From Exiguobacterium sp. s124 (lineage in GTDB: Bacteria; Bacillota; Bacilli; Exiguobacteriales; Exiguobacteriaceae): DNA of 64,000 nt. How positions within the stretch are numbered: the stretch's first letter is position 1; the number at the start of each line of letters is the position of its first letter. This document shows positions 25,780 through 34,707 of this stretch, piece after piece. The notes under the pieces are model-generated. The model saw only the letters and a program-made list of their open reading frames with translations, had not been told where the DNA came from and did not search any database. A program made the translations under genes and the position numbers. The stretch covers positions 29,784 through 93,783 of the forward strand of contig NZ_JACSKH010000004.1 in NCBI RefSeq assembly GCF_018617485.1. Direction: 5' to 3'.

Positions 25780-27132
25780 ATGCATTTTAAGAAAGACTTC
25801 GTATTCGGGACAGCCACGTCCTCGTACCAAATTGAAGGCGCACACAACGAAGGAGGACGTACTCCTTCCATCTGGGATATGTTCTGTGACATCGACGGGC
25901 GCGTGTTTGAAAAGCATAACGGCGATGTCGCATGTGACCACTACCATCGTTACGAGGAAGACATCCAGCACATCAAAAAGCTAGGTGTCGACACGTACCG
26001 ATTCTCCATCGCGTGGCCACGAATCTTCCCTGCCAAGGGAGAGTACAACCCAGAAGGTATGGCGTTCTACAAAAACTTGGCGCTACGTCTCCGCGAAGAA
26101 GGAATCAAACCAGCTGTCACGATTTACCACTGGGACCTTCCGATGTGGGCTCACGAAGAAGGTGGCTGGGTCAACCGTGAATCGGTCGACTGGTTCCTCG
26201 ATTATGCGAAAGTCTGTTTTGAAGAGCTTGATGATATCGTCGACTCTTGGATTACCCACAATGAGCCTTGGTGTGCCGGCTTCCTCGGCTACCATGTCGG
26301 TGTTCACGCACCGGGTCATCGTGACATGAACGAAGCGGTACGCGCCGTGCACCACATCTTGTTGTCGCACGGGAAAGCGGTCGAATTGTTGAAGCGAGAG
26401 ATGAAGTCCACGACCCCGATCGGCATCACTCTCAACTTGTCACCGATGTATGCGAAGACGGATTCGGCGAATGACCGCCTTGCGATGAACAATGCCGACG
26501 GGTATTCGAATCGCTGGTTCCTCGATCCGGTCTTCAAAGGCCAATATCCGGTCGACATGATGAACTTGTTCTCCAAATATGTGCATAACTTCGACTTCAT
26601 CCAATCGGGTGATATGGAGACGATCTCGACATCTTGCGATTTCTTCGGCATCAACTTCTATAGCCGTGGTATTGTCGAGTTCAACGCAGCAAATGATTTC
26701 TTGAAGGCAGACGCTTACTCGGACTACGAGAAGACGGGCATGGGCTGGGATATCGCCCCGAACGAATTCAAAGACCTGATCCGTCGTTTACGCGCCGAGT
26801 ATACTGACCTTCCAATCTATATCACAGAGAACGGCGCCGCATTTGACGACGTGCTGGAGAATGGCGAAGTCCATGACGATAACCGGATCGACTACGTCCG
26901 CCAGCACCTCGAAGCTGTCTCTGACTTGAACGATGAAGGCATGAACATTCAAGGCTACTACCTCTGGTCGCTTATGGATAACTTCGAATGGAGCTTCGGA
27001 TACGAGAAGCGCTTCGGAATCCTCTATATCGACTTTGAGACGCAAGAGCGCATCTGGAAAGACAGCGCGAAGTGGTATGCCGGTGTCATCGCCGACCATA
27101 AGGCCGAACACGCGGATAGCGTCGAGGCGTAA
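25780..27132 (+). CDS. GH1 beta-glucosidase (non-phosphorylated substrate)
   Basis: A 450-residue cytoplasmic glycoside hydrolase family 1 enzyme. The acid/base is Glu162 in THNEPW and the nucleophile is Glu350 in YITENGAAF. The aglycone-opposite sugar site reads NFEWSFGYEKRFG, with Glu403-Trp404 to bind the free sugar hydroxyls, which marks a true beta-glucosidase rather than a 6-phospho enzyme. That agrees with uptake by an ABC importer, which does not phosphorylate. It is the last gene of the operon, followed by a terminator. Confidence 0.93.
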   Translation: MHFKKDFVFGTATSSYQIEGAHNEGGRTPSIWDMFCDIDGRVFEKHNGDVACDHYHRYEEDIQHIKKLGVDTYRFSIAWPRIFPAKGEYNPEGMAFYKNLALRLREEGIKPAVTIYHWDLPMWAHEEGGWVNRESVDWFLDYAKVCFEELDDIVDSWITHNEPWCAGFLGYHVGVHAPGHRDMNEAVRAVHHILLSHGKAVELLKREMKSTTPIGITLNLSPMYAKTDSANDRLAMNNADGYSNRWFLDPVFKGQYPVDMMNLFSKYVHNFDFIQSGDMETISTSCDFFGINFYSRGIVEFNAANDFLKADAYSDYEKTGMGWDIAPNEFKDLIRRLRAEYTDLPIYITENGAAFDDVLENGEVHDDNRIDYVRQHLEAVSDLNDEGMNIQGYYLWSLMDNFEWSFGYEKRFGILYIDFETQERIWKDSAKWYAGVIADHKAEHADSVEA

Positions 27133-27137
27133 CATGT

Positions 27138-27170
27138 ATCCATCCCTGCCGCTACGGGGATGGATTTTTT
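27138..27170 (+). terminator. terminator of the beta-glucoside ABC operon
   Basis: ATCCATCCC / GGGGATGGAT stem followed by TTTTTT. Confidence 0.9.
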
Positions 27171-27224
27171 GTGTGCAACGCATACAAGGGGGGAATGCAT
27201 GAAGTAGAGAGGGAAGGAGGGGAG

Positions 27225-27728
27225 ATGGCATTGGATTATAGAACGGAAAAGGAGCGGGAGGAGGATAAAACGTCCTCTCTCATTATGATTTGGTTAATGT
27301 GCTGGTTCATCTACGGACTGCTCTATGGATTGGTTTATTTAAACGTTCTCTTTATCGTATTTGTCCTCTTCTCTTCTTTTTTAGGGGTGAAGGGACTGAT
27401 TGAACGTGATAAACGAATTACACGCGAACGGGAAATACGAAAATTAAATGTCGAGATGGATTCGGAGGAAGGGGAAATGTTGATGAAACGTGAATTTTCG
27501 ACATACGAAGTAACAGGTTATGATGACCAAGGGAAAATCAAGTTCGTTCATTTGAGAGAAGGCGAATTCGTGTTGCCCGTCGAGATCAATGGGGATGACT
27601 TACGAAAAATCAAAAAGATGATGGAGCTCAATCCGGGTGTGACCGTGATTGTACATGCGGCGATCGACCAAAGGCGGATGCGATTACTGGAGGTCGACGG
27701 ATACTCGCTCCGAAAAGACGATATGTAA
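27225..27728 (+). CDS. hypothetical membrane protein with two helices and a soluble C-terminus
   Basis: A 167-residue protein of unknown function. A charged N-terminus (LDYRTEKEREEDK) is followed by two adjacent helices (SLIMIWLMCWFIYGLLYGLV and LNVLFIVFVLFSSFLGV) and a cytoplasmic domain of about 100 residues with a beta-rich pattern (STYEVTGYDDQGKIKFVHLR). ATG 27225 follows GGAAGGAGG. It is monocistronic between two terminators. Confidence 0.7.
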   Translation: MALDYRTEKEREEDKTSSLIMIWLMCWFIYGLLYGLVYLNVLFIVFVLFSSFLGVKGLIERDKRITREREIRKLNVEMDSEEGEMLMKREFSTYEVTGYDDQGKIKFVHLREGEFVLPVEINGDDLRKIKKMMELNPGVTVIVHAAIDQRRMRLLEVDGYSLRKDDM

Positions 27729-27759
27729 AACGCCAGCACCTCATAAAGGGCTGGCGTTT
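27728..27759. terminator. bidirectional terminator
   Basis: AAACGCCAGC / GCTGGCGTTT stem between converging genes. Confidence 0.85.
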
Positions 27760-27761
27760 GT

Positions 27762-28724
27762 TTACGGAATCAAGAGAATCTTCCCTTGGCTCTTCCGACT
27801 TTCTAAAAAGGCGTGGGCCGATGACCCGTCTGATAAGGCGAACGTCGTTGGCGATGGAACGATGAGTGAACCGTCGTCGATCCAACTGAACAATTCGTGT
27901 GACCGACGAATTCGTTCTTCCATTGACGTGAGCACATTCCATAGGTCCCCACCCGTCAATGTCTTCGAGGTGTCCATGAGCATACGCGGATCGACCGGTT
28001 TTGGGTCGCCACCGGCCATGCCGTAGAAGACAACCGTCCCACCGATGCGAGTTGCTTCGAAACTGTCTTCTAATGTCGAGCCGACCGAGTCATAGACGAC
28101 ATCGGCACCACGACCGTCTGTCACGGTACGAATATGTTGAACCCATGCTTCGTCATAGCGATAGGCACGGGCACCATGCGTTTGGATGGTCGCCACTTTT
28201 TCATCTGTCGACGTGAGACCGATGACCTGCCCACCGAGGCGTTGAATCATTTGCGTCAACAACTGACCGACACCGCCAGCGGCTGCGTGAACAACCGCAA
28301 CGTCATCAGGTTGAATCCGATAGCTATCGTGAACGAGATAATGAGCCGTCAATCCTTGAAGCATGACCGATGCGGCCGTTTCAAATGAAATGGTGTCTGG
28401 GAGGGGAATCGCCTTGTCGAGTGGGACAGCGACGAATTCTGCGTTGGCATGCGGGACATCCGCAAAGGCGATTCGATCTCCGACTTGTAGCGACGTGACG
28501 TTCGCTCCGACCGCCTCGATGACGCCGGCCCCTTCATACCCGAGAATGTATGGAGGTTCTCCGACAAGATGATAATTCCCTTTTCGACGATATACATCGG
28601 CATAGTTCAGTCCGATTGCTTTCGTGCGGACCAATACTTCATCGACTTGTGGCATCGGTGTCGGGACTTCTTCATAGGTTAAGACTTCAGGACCGCCAAA
28701 CTGATGGAAGACGAGTGCCTTCAT
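27762..28724 (-). CDS. zinc-free quinone oxidoreductase / MDR-family alcohol dehydrogenase
   Basis: A 320-residue medium-chain dehydrogenase/reductase of the quinone oxidoreductase branch. It opens MKALVFHQFGGPEVLTYEEV, has GYEGAGVIEAVGANVTSLQVGDRIAF, and the NADPH site VVHAAAGGVGQLLTQMIQRLGGQVIGLTS. The structural and catalytic zinc cysteines are absent, as in QorA. The expected reaction is NADPH-dependent reduction of quinones or enones. ATG 28724 follows GGAAGTGA. Single gene. Confidence 0.88.
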   Translation of the reverse strand: MKALVFHQFGGPEVLTYEEVPTPMPQVDEVLVRTKAIGLNYADVYRRKGNYHLVGEPPYILGYEGAGVIEAVGANVTSLQVGDRIAFADVPHANAEFVAVPLDKAIPLPDTISFETAASVMLQGLTAHYLVHDSYRIQPDDVAVVHAAAGGVGQLLTQMIQRLGGQVIGLTSTDEKVATIQTHGARAYRYDEAWVQHIRTVTDGRGADVVYDSVGSTLEDSFEATRIGGTVVFYGMAGGDPKPVDPRMLMDTSKTLTGGDLWNVLTSMEERIRRSHELFSWIDDGSLIVPSPTTFALSDGSSAHAFLESRKSQGKILLIP

Positions 28725-28756
28725 ACTGATCACTTCCTTCGTTAGATTCACTCAAA

Positions 28757-29380
28757 CTATAGCATATGGCTCACGATTCGCTTATGATGACGCACAAAAG
28801 TCACCGACCATGAAGCGGTTCGGTGACTTCGGTGGATTGACTGATTTTTTTTAACGCGCTTCAACACATCCCGCCTCGGTAAGTCCGGGTAATCACTCTG
28901 TATGCGTTCGACGCAGGAAACGATTGTTTCCGTACGTAACAGGTGAACAATCTGTTGATCGATTGAATCGAGTTCGGGAGGTATATCTTCTTTCGAATCC
29001 TCCCAATTTAGCCAAAACGATGTACCGAATAAGTGCACGAATAGAATCGCCATCACGGTGAACGTAGATAAATCGATGGACGGAAAGAAGGAGAGCACGG
29101 CGTATATACTGATACCGCTCACGATTCCGTGAAGGATTGTATCGAGTAGACGCGGTACATCCACGTGAAGAAATGAACGGAAGGCTCCCGTTAGACCATC
29201 GACAAAGAAGCTCAAGGTGGTCGAGAGCAGATAGAAACAACCGAGCATGGCGAGAGTCGATAGAATCGGGAACGATGTGTCTTCAAGTAAATAAATGAGA
29301 ATCAAATCGACGGCAAGTAGTGGGGTGAGGGCGAGCGCTAAAATCAACGCGCCCCAACCGAGCCCGGTCAAACCCTTCAT
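28757..29380 (-). CDS. hypothetical membrane protein, 207 residues
   Basis: Four hydrophobic helices fill residues 5-130, followed by a soluble, charged tail (LDSIDQQIVHLLRTETIVSCVERIQ) that looks helical and ends in a basic stretch. The membrane part faintly recalls YrvL-type proteins of Bacillus, but I would not assign it. Its ATG overlaps the stop of the upstream 108-residue gene (ATGA), so the two are coupled. Confidence 0.6.
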   Translation of the reverse strand: MKGLTGLGWGALILALALTPLLAVDLILIYLLEDTSFPILSTLAMLGCFYLLSTTLSFFVDGLTGAFRSFLHVDVPRLLDTILHGIVSGISIYAVLSFFPSIDLSTFTVMAILFVHLFGTSFWLNWEDSKEDIPPELDSIDQQIVHLLRTETIVSCVERIQSDYPDLPRRDVLKRVKKNQSIHRSHRTASWSVTFVRHHKRIVSHML

Positions 29381-29703
29381 GTGACGTTTGCCCGATATCG
29401 TCCGAGCGCGATGAATGCAGCAATCAGACAGACCATATGTAATGCAATCCCGATGAGCATAGCGTATGGCACGACGGATTGGAAACCAAGGCCGAATGCG
29501 AGGGAAGCACTCGATAAGATCATAAAGCTTGCTGTATAATTTCGTACGGTTGTTTTCTGCTTCTTCGCATGTACCACAGAGTATCCCGCAATGAGTAAAA
29601 AGACGGGAGACAACATGATTGGGTAGACCGATTGAAAGAGCAATCCGATTACTCCGGACATACCAGCGATGGCAGCAAATATAGAAGGGTAGTATGCTTT
29701 CAA
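29377..29703 (-). CDS. hypothetical membrane protein, 108 residues
   Basis: A small protein with about four helices and a short basic loop (HAKKQKTTVRNY) between helices 2 and 3. The start is TTG 29703 with AAGGAG 9 bases upstream. It is translationally coupled to the following 207-residue membrane protein. Family unknown. Confidence 0.6.
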   Translation of the reverse strand: MKAYYPSIFAAIAGMSGVIGLLFQSVYPIMLSPVFLLIAGYSVVHAKKQKTTVRNYTASFMILSSASLAFGLGFQSVVPYAMLIGIALHMVCLIAAFIALGRYRANVT

Positions 29704-29736
29704 ATTTCCAACTCCTTAACTCTTTTCCCTAAATAT

Positions 29737-29767
29737 AACAGCCCTTCTCATTGCTGAGAAGGGCTGT
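29737..29767 (-). terminator. terminator of the beta-glucoside PTS operon
   Basis: ACAGCCCTTCTCA / TGAGAAGGGCTGT perfect stem just after the IIC stop; T-rich on both sides. Confidence 0.8.
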
Positions 29768-29777
29768 CGTTTTTGTT

Positions 29778-31106
29778 TCAGGCTGATGCTTTGTCTGCTT
29801 CTTCTTGTGCTTTCAATTCTTCACCATACGAGACGCGGTCTTGAATGCGAACGAATGGAAGATACACCGCAACGGCCATAGCGATCGTTGCAATTTGTAA
29901 GAGGGCAGCACGCCATCCACCGATCAAGAATCCAGAGATGACTGGAGGTGTCGTCCATGGTACTTGAAGCGCGTTGAACGGCTCGACCCAACCCCAAAGG
30001 ATGGCAAAGTAAACCATGAATGAAGCGATAGCTGGCACGACAACGAATGGAACGAACATGATCGGGTTGAAGACGATTGGCATCCCGAAGATGACCGGCT
30101 CATTGATGTTGAAGATACTTGGTGCAAGTGATAACTTTCCAAGCTGCTTCAAGTGTGCCGAACGTGCGACAATCAGTGTCGCGATAATGAAGCCGATTGT
30201 AATCCCTGATCCACCAAGTTTCGTGAACACATCGAGGAATTGAATCGTAACGATTTTTGCGTTCTCGCCAGCGACGAGCGTACCACCAGCATCGATGATC
30301 GCTTGGTTTTGAAGCGCGTTCGCTGTGAGAAGTGGTCCCATGATTCCCATGAGGATTGCGGCACCGTGAATTCCACACCACCACATGACAGACATGAGCA
30401 CCATGATAATGACGGCTCCTGCAAGTGTGTCCGTCAAGTTTTGAAGTGGTGCTTGAAGAACATCATAGATGACTTCTGTGAACGTGCGCTCTGCAACTGC
30501 TTGGAAAATTGCGAACGTCGCAACGGCGAGTGAGATGATTGCCAAACCAGGAACAAGTGCAGAGAATGAGTTCGAGACGCCTGGTGGAACACCGTCTGGC
30601 ATTTTAATGCTGATTCCACGTTTGATGAACTGCGAGTAGATAAATCCGACTGTCAATCCAACGATGATGGCAGCGAGGACACCTTGTCCACCTGTCCATA
30701 CTTTTGGAATGACGCCACCAACGAATTCCCCAGATTCAGACAAGACAGAAGCTTGTGTGATGATGAGGAACGAGATGATTCCAAGGATACCAGCTGGTAC
30801 GCCTTCGATCTTTTCGTTCTTGACGTATGAGTAAGCGATTCCAAAAACACCGATTAAAGCAAGGATGTCAAACGTCGCACCGACGACTTGCGTGAGCGGG
30901 AGTGACCAGTCTGCTCCGAATAGACCTGACATGAAGTCAGCCCAACCTGGAATCGGTAACGCCAGGATGAGAAGGAACAACGATCCGATGATCGTCATTG
31001 GCATCGTGAGGATGAACCCGTCCTTAATCGCAAGGACGGGCTTGGCGTTCGCAAAACGAACAAAAGCAGGGGTGAACTTTTCAAATACTCTTTCTAAGCG
31101 GCTCAT
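29778..31106 (-). CDS. licC: PTS lichenan/cellobiose transporter subunit IIC
   Basis: A 442-residue membrane permease of the lactose/cellobiose PTS family (CelB/LicC). It has about ten helices, including GFILTMPMTIIGSLFLLILALP and the substrate-site region KLSLAPSIFNINEPVIFGMPIVFNP with the conserved NEP. It is the last gene of a IIA-IIB-GH1-IIC operon and moves and phosphorylates beta-glucosides with the IIA and IIB encoded upstream. The exact sugar is not certain. Confidence 0.9.
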   Translation of the reverse strand: MSRLERVFEKFTPAFVRFANAKPVLAIKDGFILTMPMTIIGSLFLLILALPIPGWADFMSGLFGADWSLPLTQVVGATFDILALIGVFGIAYSYVKNEKIEGVPAGILGIISFLIITQASVLSESGEFVGGVIPKVWTGGQGVLAAIIVGLTVGFIYSQFIKRGISIKMPDGVPPGVSNSFSALVPGLAIISLAVATFAIFQAVAERTFTEVIYDVLQAPLQNLTDTLAGAVIIMVLMSVMWWCGIHGAAILMGIMGPLLTANALQNQAIIDAGGTLVAGENAKIVTIQFLDVFTKLGGSGITIGFIIATLIVARSAHLKQLGKLSLAPSIFNINEPVIFGMPIVFNPIMFVPFVVVPAIASFMVYFAILWGWVEPFNALQVPWTTPPVISGFLIGGWRAALLQIATIAMAVAVYLPFVRIQDRVSYGEELKAQEEADKASA

Positions 31107-31118
31107 AGGGGAACCTCC

Positions 31119-32525
31119 TTATAGGTCTTCAGCGCGCGTGGCGATGATCTCTTTATACCAGTGGAACGACTGTTTCTTCTTCCGTGCGAGACCATTGTTG
31201 TGGTCGACGTAGATGAAGCCGTATTGTTTCTTATAACCATTTAACCAGCTAAGTAGGTCGATTGCAGACCAAGCATAGTAACCGGCAACGTTGATGCCTT
31301 GTTGAACAGCGTGTTTTACTGCGCGAAGGTGACCTTCGATGTACTCAATCCGTGGCGTATCCATGATCTCGCCGTCGACGATCGGGTCGACATCACCGAG
31401 ACCGTTCTCTGTGATATAGATTTTGACGTCGCCGTAACGATCTTTCAACATGTGCATGCCATCGAGGAACGCTTCCGGTGAGATTTCCCAATCCCATTTC
31501 GTGTACACTTTGTCGTCCATCTTGACCGTCTTGTAGACGCCATCGAACGATGGGTTACCAGGGCGACCTGTCGAGTTCTCACGTCCACCAGCCATGACAA
31601 GTGCCGAGTCATTTTTCATGACGCGCTGCGGGCTGTAGTAGTTGAGACCGATAAAGTCGTTCATAGGAGCGGTACGTTTCAAGACGTCGAGTTCTTCCTC
31701 CGTCATTTCAGGGAGAAGACCTTGTTCGTTTAAACCGTTCACGACGTACTCCGGATATTCACCTTTTAAGATCGGATCGTAGAACCAATGTGTCGCATAA
31801 GCGTTCGCGTGCATTTCAGCAAACTTGTTCTCTTCTGCGTCATCGATACTGAACGCTGGGTTGAACACGTGTGTGATCCCGATTTCGCCAGTGTGACCGT
31901 TTTGTTTGAAGAGCTCGACGGCACGGGCGTGAGCGACGAAGACGTTATGCGTCGTTTGGAAATAACCTTTGACGTCGCCTTCGATGCCTGGCGGGTGTGC
32001 GCCTGTTAAGTATCCAAGTGAGCAGAAGATGACCGCTTCGTTGAACGTGATCCAGTGGTTCACACGATCACCGAACGATTGGAAGCAAGTATCCGCGAAA
32101 CGGACGAATGCGTCAACCGTCTCTTTGTTCTTCCAGCCGCCTTTTTCTTCAAGTGCTTGTGGAAGATCCCAGTGGTAGAGCGTGACGAATGGGACGATGT
32201 CATGTTTCAAACATTCGTCGATCAAGTTGTTATAGAACTCAAGTCCTTTTTCGTTCACTTCACCTGTACCGTTCGGGAAGACGCGTGGCCATGAGATCGA
32301 GAAGCGATACGATTCGAGTCCCATCTCTGCCATGAGCGCGATGTCTTCTTTATAACGATGGTAATGGTCGACTGCGACGTCGCCGTTTGTGTTTTCAAAT
32401 GTCTTACCAGGAATTTTCGAGAAGACGTCCCAGTTCGAGAGACCTTTCCCGTCCTCGTTCCATGCGCCTTCGACCTGGTAAGAGGCCGAAGCAGCGCCGA
32501 ACAAGAAATCTTTAGGCATTTTCAA
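31119..32525 (-). CDS. GH1 6-phospho-beta-glucosidase
   Basis: A 468-residue GH1 enzyme. The acid/base is Glu163 in TFNEAV and the nucleophile is Glu373 in YITENGLG. In place of the Glu-Trp pair of plain beta-glucosidases it has LLSWLNGYKKQYGF, with the Ser, Lys and Tyr that hold the 6-phosphate, so it cleaves the phosphorylated disaccharide delivered by the PTS. TTG 32525 is chosen because GAGGTGA ends 5 bases upstream; GTG 32534 lies within that site and ATG 32519 is a little far. Confidence 0.92.
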   Translation of the reverse strand: MKMPKDFLFGAASASYQVEGAWNEDGKGLSNWDVFSKIPGKTFENTNGDVAVDHYHRYKEDIALMAEMGLESYRFSISWPRVFPNGTGEVNEKGLEFYNNLIDECLKHDIVPFVTLYHWDLPQALEEKGGWKNKETVDAFVRFADTCFQSFGDRVNHWITFNEAVIFCSLGYLTGAHPPGIEGDVKGYFQTTHNVFVAHARAVELFKQNGHTGEIGITHVFNPAFSIDDAEENKFAEMHANAYATHWFYDPILKGEYPEYVVNGLNEQGLLPEMTEEELDVLKRTAPMNDFIGLNYYSPQRVMKNDSALVMAGGRENSTGRPGNPSFDGVYKTVKMDDKVYTKWDWEISPEAFLDGMHMLKDRYGDVKIYITENGLGDVDPIVDGEIMDTPRIEYIEGHLRAVKHAVQQGINVAGYYAWSAIDLLSWLNGYKKQYGFIYVDHNNGLARKKKQSFHWYKEIIATRAEDL

Positions 32526-32540
32526 AGTAGTCACCTCAGT

Positions 32541-32849
32541 TTATTTATTTACAAGTTTCAATGAGTGGTCTAATACTTTCGCACCGTTCATCATGCCGTA
32601 GTCGACTGTGTTGATGACGTCGATTGGAACACCTTTTGGTTCACAGATTTGCTTTCCTTTTGAAAGTAGGTACTTCACTTGTGGTCCGAGAAGTGCAACG
32701 TCGATGTTGTCAACGTAAGTTTCCATCTCTGATTCTGGGTAAGCTGCGATTTCAGCTTCGATGCCACGTTCAGAGGCAACCGCTTTCATTTTTTCTACTA
32801 ACATACTTGTTGACATACCTGCCGCACAGAAGAGTCCGATTTTAATCAT
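32541..32849 (-). CDS. licB: PTS lichenan/cellobiose subunit IIB
   Basis: A 102-residue phosphocarrier with the IIB-cellobiose start IKIGLFCAAGMSTSMLVEKM; Cys8 is the phosphorylated residue. It passes phosphate from the IIA at 32846 to the sugar through IIC. Its ATG overlaps the IIA stop by 4 bases. Confidence 0.93.
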   Translation of the reverse strand: MIKIGLFCAAGMSTSMLVEKMKAVASERGIEAEIAAYPESEMETYVDNIDVALLGPQVKYLLSKGKQICEPKGVPIDVINTVDYGMMNGAKVLDHSLKLVNK

Positions 32850-33193
32850 TTTTGATCCATTCCTTTCAATTCGTTGATTTCGTTTTGCATGTTCATCATA
32901 TATCCAAGCATTTCTTTGACGAGAATCGTGTTCATCAAGTGATCTTGCGCGTGCACCATGAGGACACCGACCGTTGCCGATTTACCTTGTGCTTCGAGCG
33001 TCACGAATTTCGTTTGAATCGCATGTGCTTCTTTTAATGTCGCGTCACCAGCAACGACTGCTGCCTCTGCTTCTTCTTTTTTTCCTTCTTGCATGAGGAG
33101 CATCGCTTGATGGTAGCTCGCTTTGGCGTCACCCGAGAGGGCGATGAGACCGAAAATATCTTCCGGTGAGATTTCAATTGTTTCCGAAACCAT
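32846..33193 (-). CDS. licA: PTS lichenan/cellobiose subunit IIA
   Basis: A 115-residue all-helical trimeric IIA of the lactose/cellobiose type. It contains ISGD-like FGLIALSGDAKASYHQAMLLM and the active-site segment VLMVHAQDHLMNTI, where the His accepts phosphate from HPr. It is the first gene of the operon, behind a GntR-type operator and a cre-like palindrome. Confidence 0.92.
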   Translation of the reverse strand: MVSETIEISPEDIFGLIALSGDAKASYHQAMLLMQEGKKEEAEAAVVAGDATLKEAHAIQTKFVTLEAQGKSATVGVLMVHAQDHLMNTILVKEMLGYMMNMQNEINELKGMDQK

Positions 33194-33222
33194 AATATCT
33201 CTCCTTTTTGTATGGATAACTG

Positions 33223-33240
33223 AAATTCATAGGTACAAAT
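33223..33240. promoter_or_regulatory. candidate GntR operator, PTS operon copy
   Basis: AAATTCAT-AGG-TACAAAT in the promoter region of the PTS operon. The same 15 fixed bases occur in front of the gntR-family gene at 34082-34099 (AAATTCAT-TCC-TACAAAT on the minus strand). Shared, dyad-like and correctly placed, so probably the regulator's site. Confidence 0.7.
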
Positions 33241-33263
33241 TATTTTCTACATGTTGATAGTAG

Positions 33264-33281
33264 CACGAAAGCGTTTTCGTG
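33264..33281. promoter_or_regulatory. cre-like palindrome before the PTS operon
   Basis: CACGAAAGCGTTTTCGTG, an 18-bp near-perfect palindrome with the AAAGCG core of CcpA sites, upstream of the operator and IIA gene. It predicts carbon catabolite control. Confidence 0.6.
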
Positions 33282-33309
33282 TAAACCCTTACTTTTTAGA
33301 AAATGGCAT

Positions 33310-33348
33310 AAAAAAATGCGCGCGAGAAAAGCATCTCTCGGGCGCGTT
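33310..33348 (-). terminator. terminator of the gntR-family gene
   Basis: GCGCCCGAGAGA / TCTCGCGCGC-type stem with seven T on the minus strand directly after the regulator stop. It separates the regulator from the PTS operon. Confidence 0.8.
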
Positions 33349-34058
33349 TAGGACTTGATGTTCGAGACTTTGAGCATTTTGACATGTTTAAAATGATGAA
33401 TGGAACGAGAGACGTCGAAGATTTGTCCGTTTGTTAAATAAACGGTGTTATCGACAATTAGAGCAGGGTCGTTCTCTTTCAGGTCGAGCAGGCTAGCTGA
33501 GTCTGCATCGAGGAAATCCGCATAAATGACACGGTCAGCAAATCCGATGGCAAGCTTTTGATCGTTTCGTAAATACGTATAAATCGACTTTTGAACGATG
33601 TTTTCGTCTAAGTAGATGACGAGCTCTTTTCGGAAGTACGAATCTTCCACCGAGAACGGATGGTCATCGACGAGACGTAGCCGTTTCACGAAATAGACGG
33701 GTGTACCAATTGGGCACTTCATCCGCTCCGCGACTTCATCGTTCGCGACCGTCTGTTCGAAATGTAAGACGCGCGTCTCGACTTTCCGACCACTGAAGTC
33801 ACTCGTGAGACCTTGGAGTTTTTCAAGATTGATGTAATCGCTATTGTAATGGTCGCGGACGAAGACACCACTCCCTTGAACTTGATAGACATATCCTTTG
33901 TTGACGAGAATCTCGATCGCTTTTCGGACCGTGTTGCGGCTGACACCGTATTTATTGGCGTACTCATCCTCGGTCAATAATTTATTCGTATGTTGGTAGA
34001 CATGATTGACAATGTCTGATTCAATCTGACTCGCAACTTGCTTGTACTTCGGAGACAT
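33348..34058 (-). CDS. GntR/HutC-family regulator of the beta-glucoside PTS
   Basis: A 236-residue regulator. The N-terminal winged helix reads LTEDEYANKYGVSRNTVRKAIEILVNKGYVYQVQGSGVFV, and the C-terminal UTRA ligand domain (residues about 80-230) binds a sugar phosphate in related proteins such as YvoA and BglR/LicR-like regulators. The gene lies just upstream of the PTS operon on the same strand and shares an 18-bp operator with it, so it most likely represses both and is released by a phospho-beta-glucoside. Confidence 0.88.
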   Translation of the reverse strand: MSPKYKQVASQIESDIVNHVYQHTNKLLTEDEYANKYGVSRNTVRKAIEILVNKGYVYQVQGSGVFVRDHYNSDYINLEKLQGLTSDFSGRKVETRVLHFEQTVANDEVAERMKCPIGTPVYFVKRLRLVDDHPFSVEDSYFRKELVIYLDENIVQKSIYTYLRNDQKLAIGFADRVIYADFLDADSASLLDLKENDPALIVDNTVYLTNGQIFDVSRSIHHFKHVKMLKVSNIKS

Positions 34059-34081
34059 ACAGTTCTACACCTTTCACAAAA

Positions 34082-34099
34082 ATTTGTAGGAATGAATTT
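34082..34099. promoter_or_regulatory. candidate GntR operator, autoregulatory copy
   Basis: ATTTGTA-GGA-ATGAATTT, the reverse complement of the PTS operon site apart from the central three bases, 23 bases before the regulator's ATG. Confidence 0.7.
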
Positions 34100-34263
34100 G
34101 CTACCAGTATAGCAGATAACCTTTGTAAGCGGATACGTTTCATTTATTAATTGTTGAAAAAAGTCGAACGAATCATTGAGGGAATATTCGGAAAATGTGA
34201 AACAATGAAGGGTGAGATTACGTATATAAGAGAAATGCACGCTAGAGAAAGGATGTGTTTGAT

Positions 34264-34707
34264 TTGACTGAGGCACATTGGTATACGGAAGAAACAGCAT
34301 GGCGGAAGGCACACCTTAGGGTCGGTTATGCACTGCTGACGTTTATTGTGGTCGCCATTGTCCTATCGTTCTTTGGACGTTATGTCTGGTTGACCGTTCC
34401 ATTTCTCTTGATTGGAATCGCCATGATTGGGTTAGACGTGAAGAAGTATCGGATGCGTCGTACGCATATGAATGATCGAAATGTAGTGCAATTACTGAAG
34501 TGGAACCTACTTTATGACTTGATCAGTTCAAGTGTGCTTGTCTCCCTGGTTTCAGCTCTTCTCATCTTTCAATATGACAGTTTGGCGTTAGCGATTGGAC
34601 TGCTTGTATGGGGAGCGGTGAGCGATCAGGTGTCGCGCATGTTTCAAAAGAAACTCAAGGAACATGCCCCGCTATTACATCAATTGGATCAGGAACGGCA
34701 AAAATGA
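34264..34707 (+). CDS. four-helix small membrane protein (cluster C, gene 1)
   Basis: A 147-residue membrane protein opening with MTEAHWYTEETAWRK, with four hydrophobic segments in two hairpins and the middle loop KYRMRRTHMNDRNVVQLLKWNL. It follows the same size and topology as clusters A and B. TTG 34264 is preferred because AAAGGA ends 10 bases upstream; GTG 34255 sits only 1 base after it. It opens a run of six overlapping or adjacent genes. Function unknown. Confidence 0.72.
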   Translation: MTEAHWYTEETAWRKAHLRVGYALLTFIVVAIVLSFFGRYVWLTVPFLLIGIAMIGLDVKKYRMRRTHMNDRNVVQLLKWNLLYDLISSSVLVSLVSALLIFQYDSLALAIGLLVWGAVSDQVSRMFQKKLKEHAPLLHQLDQERQK

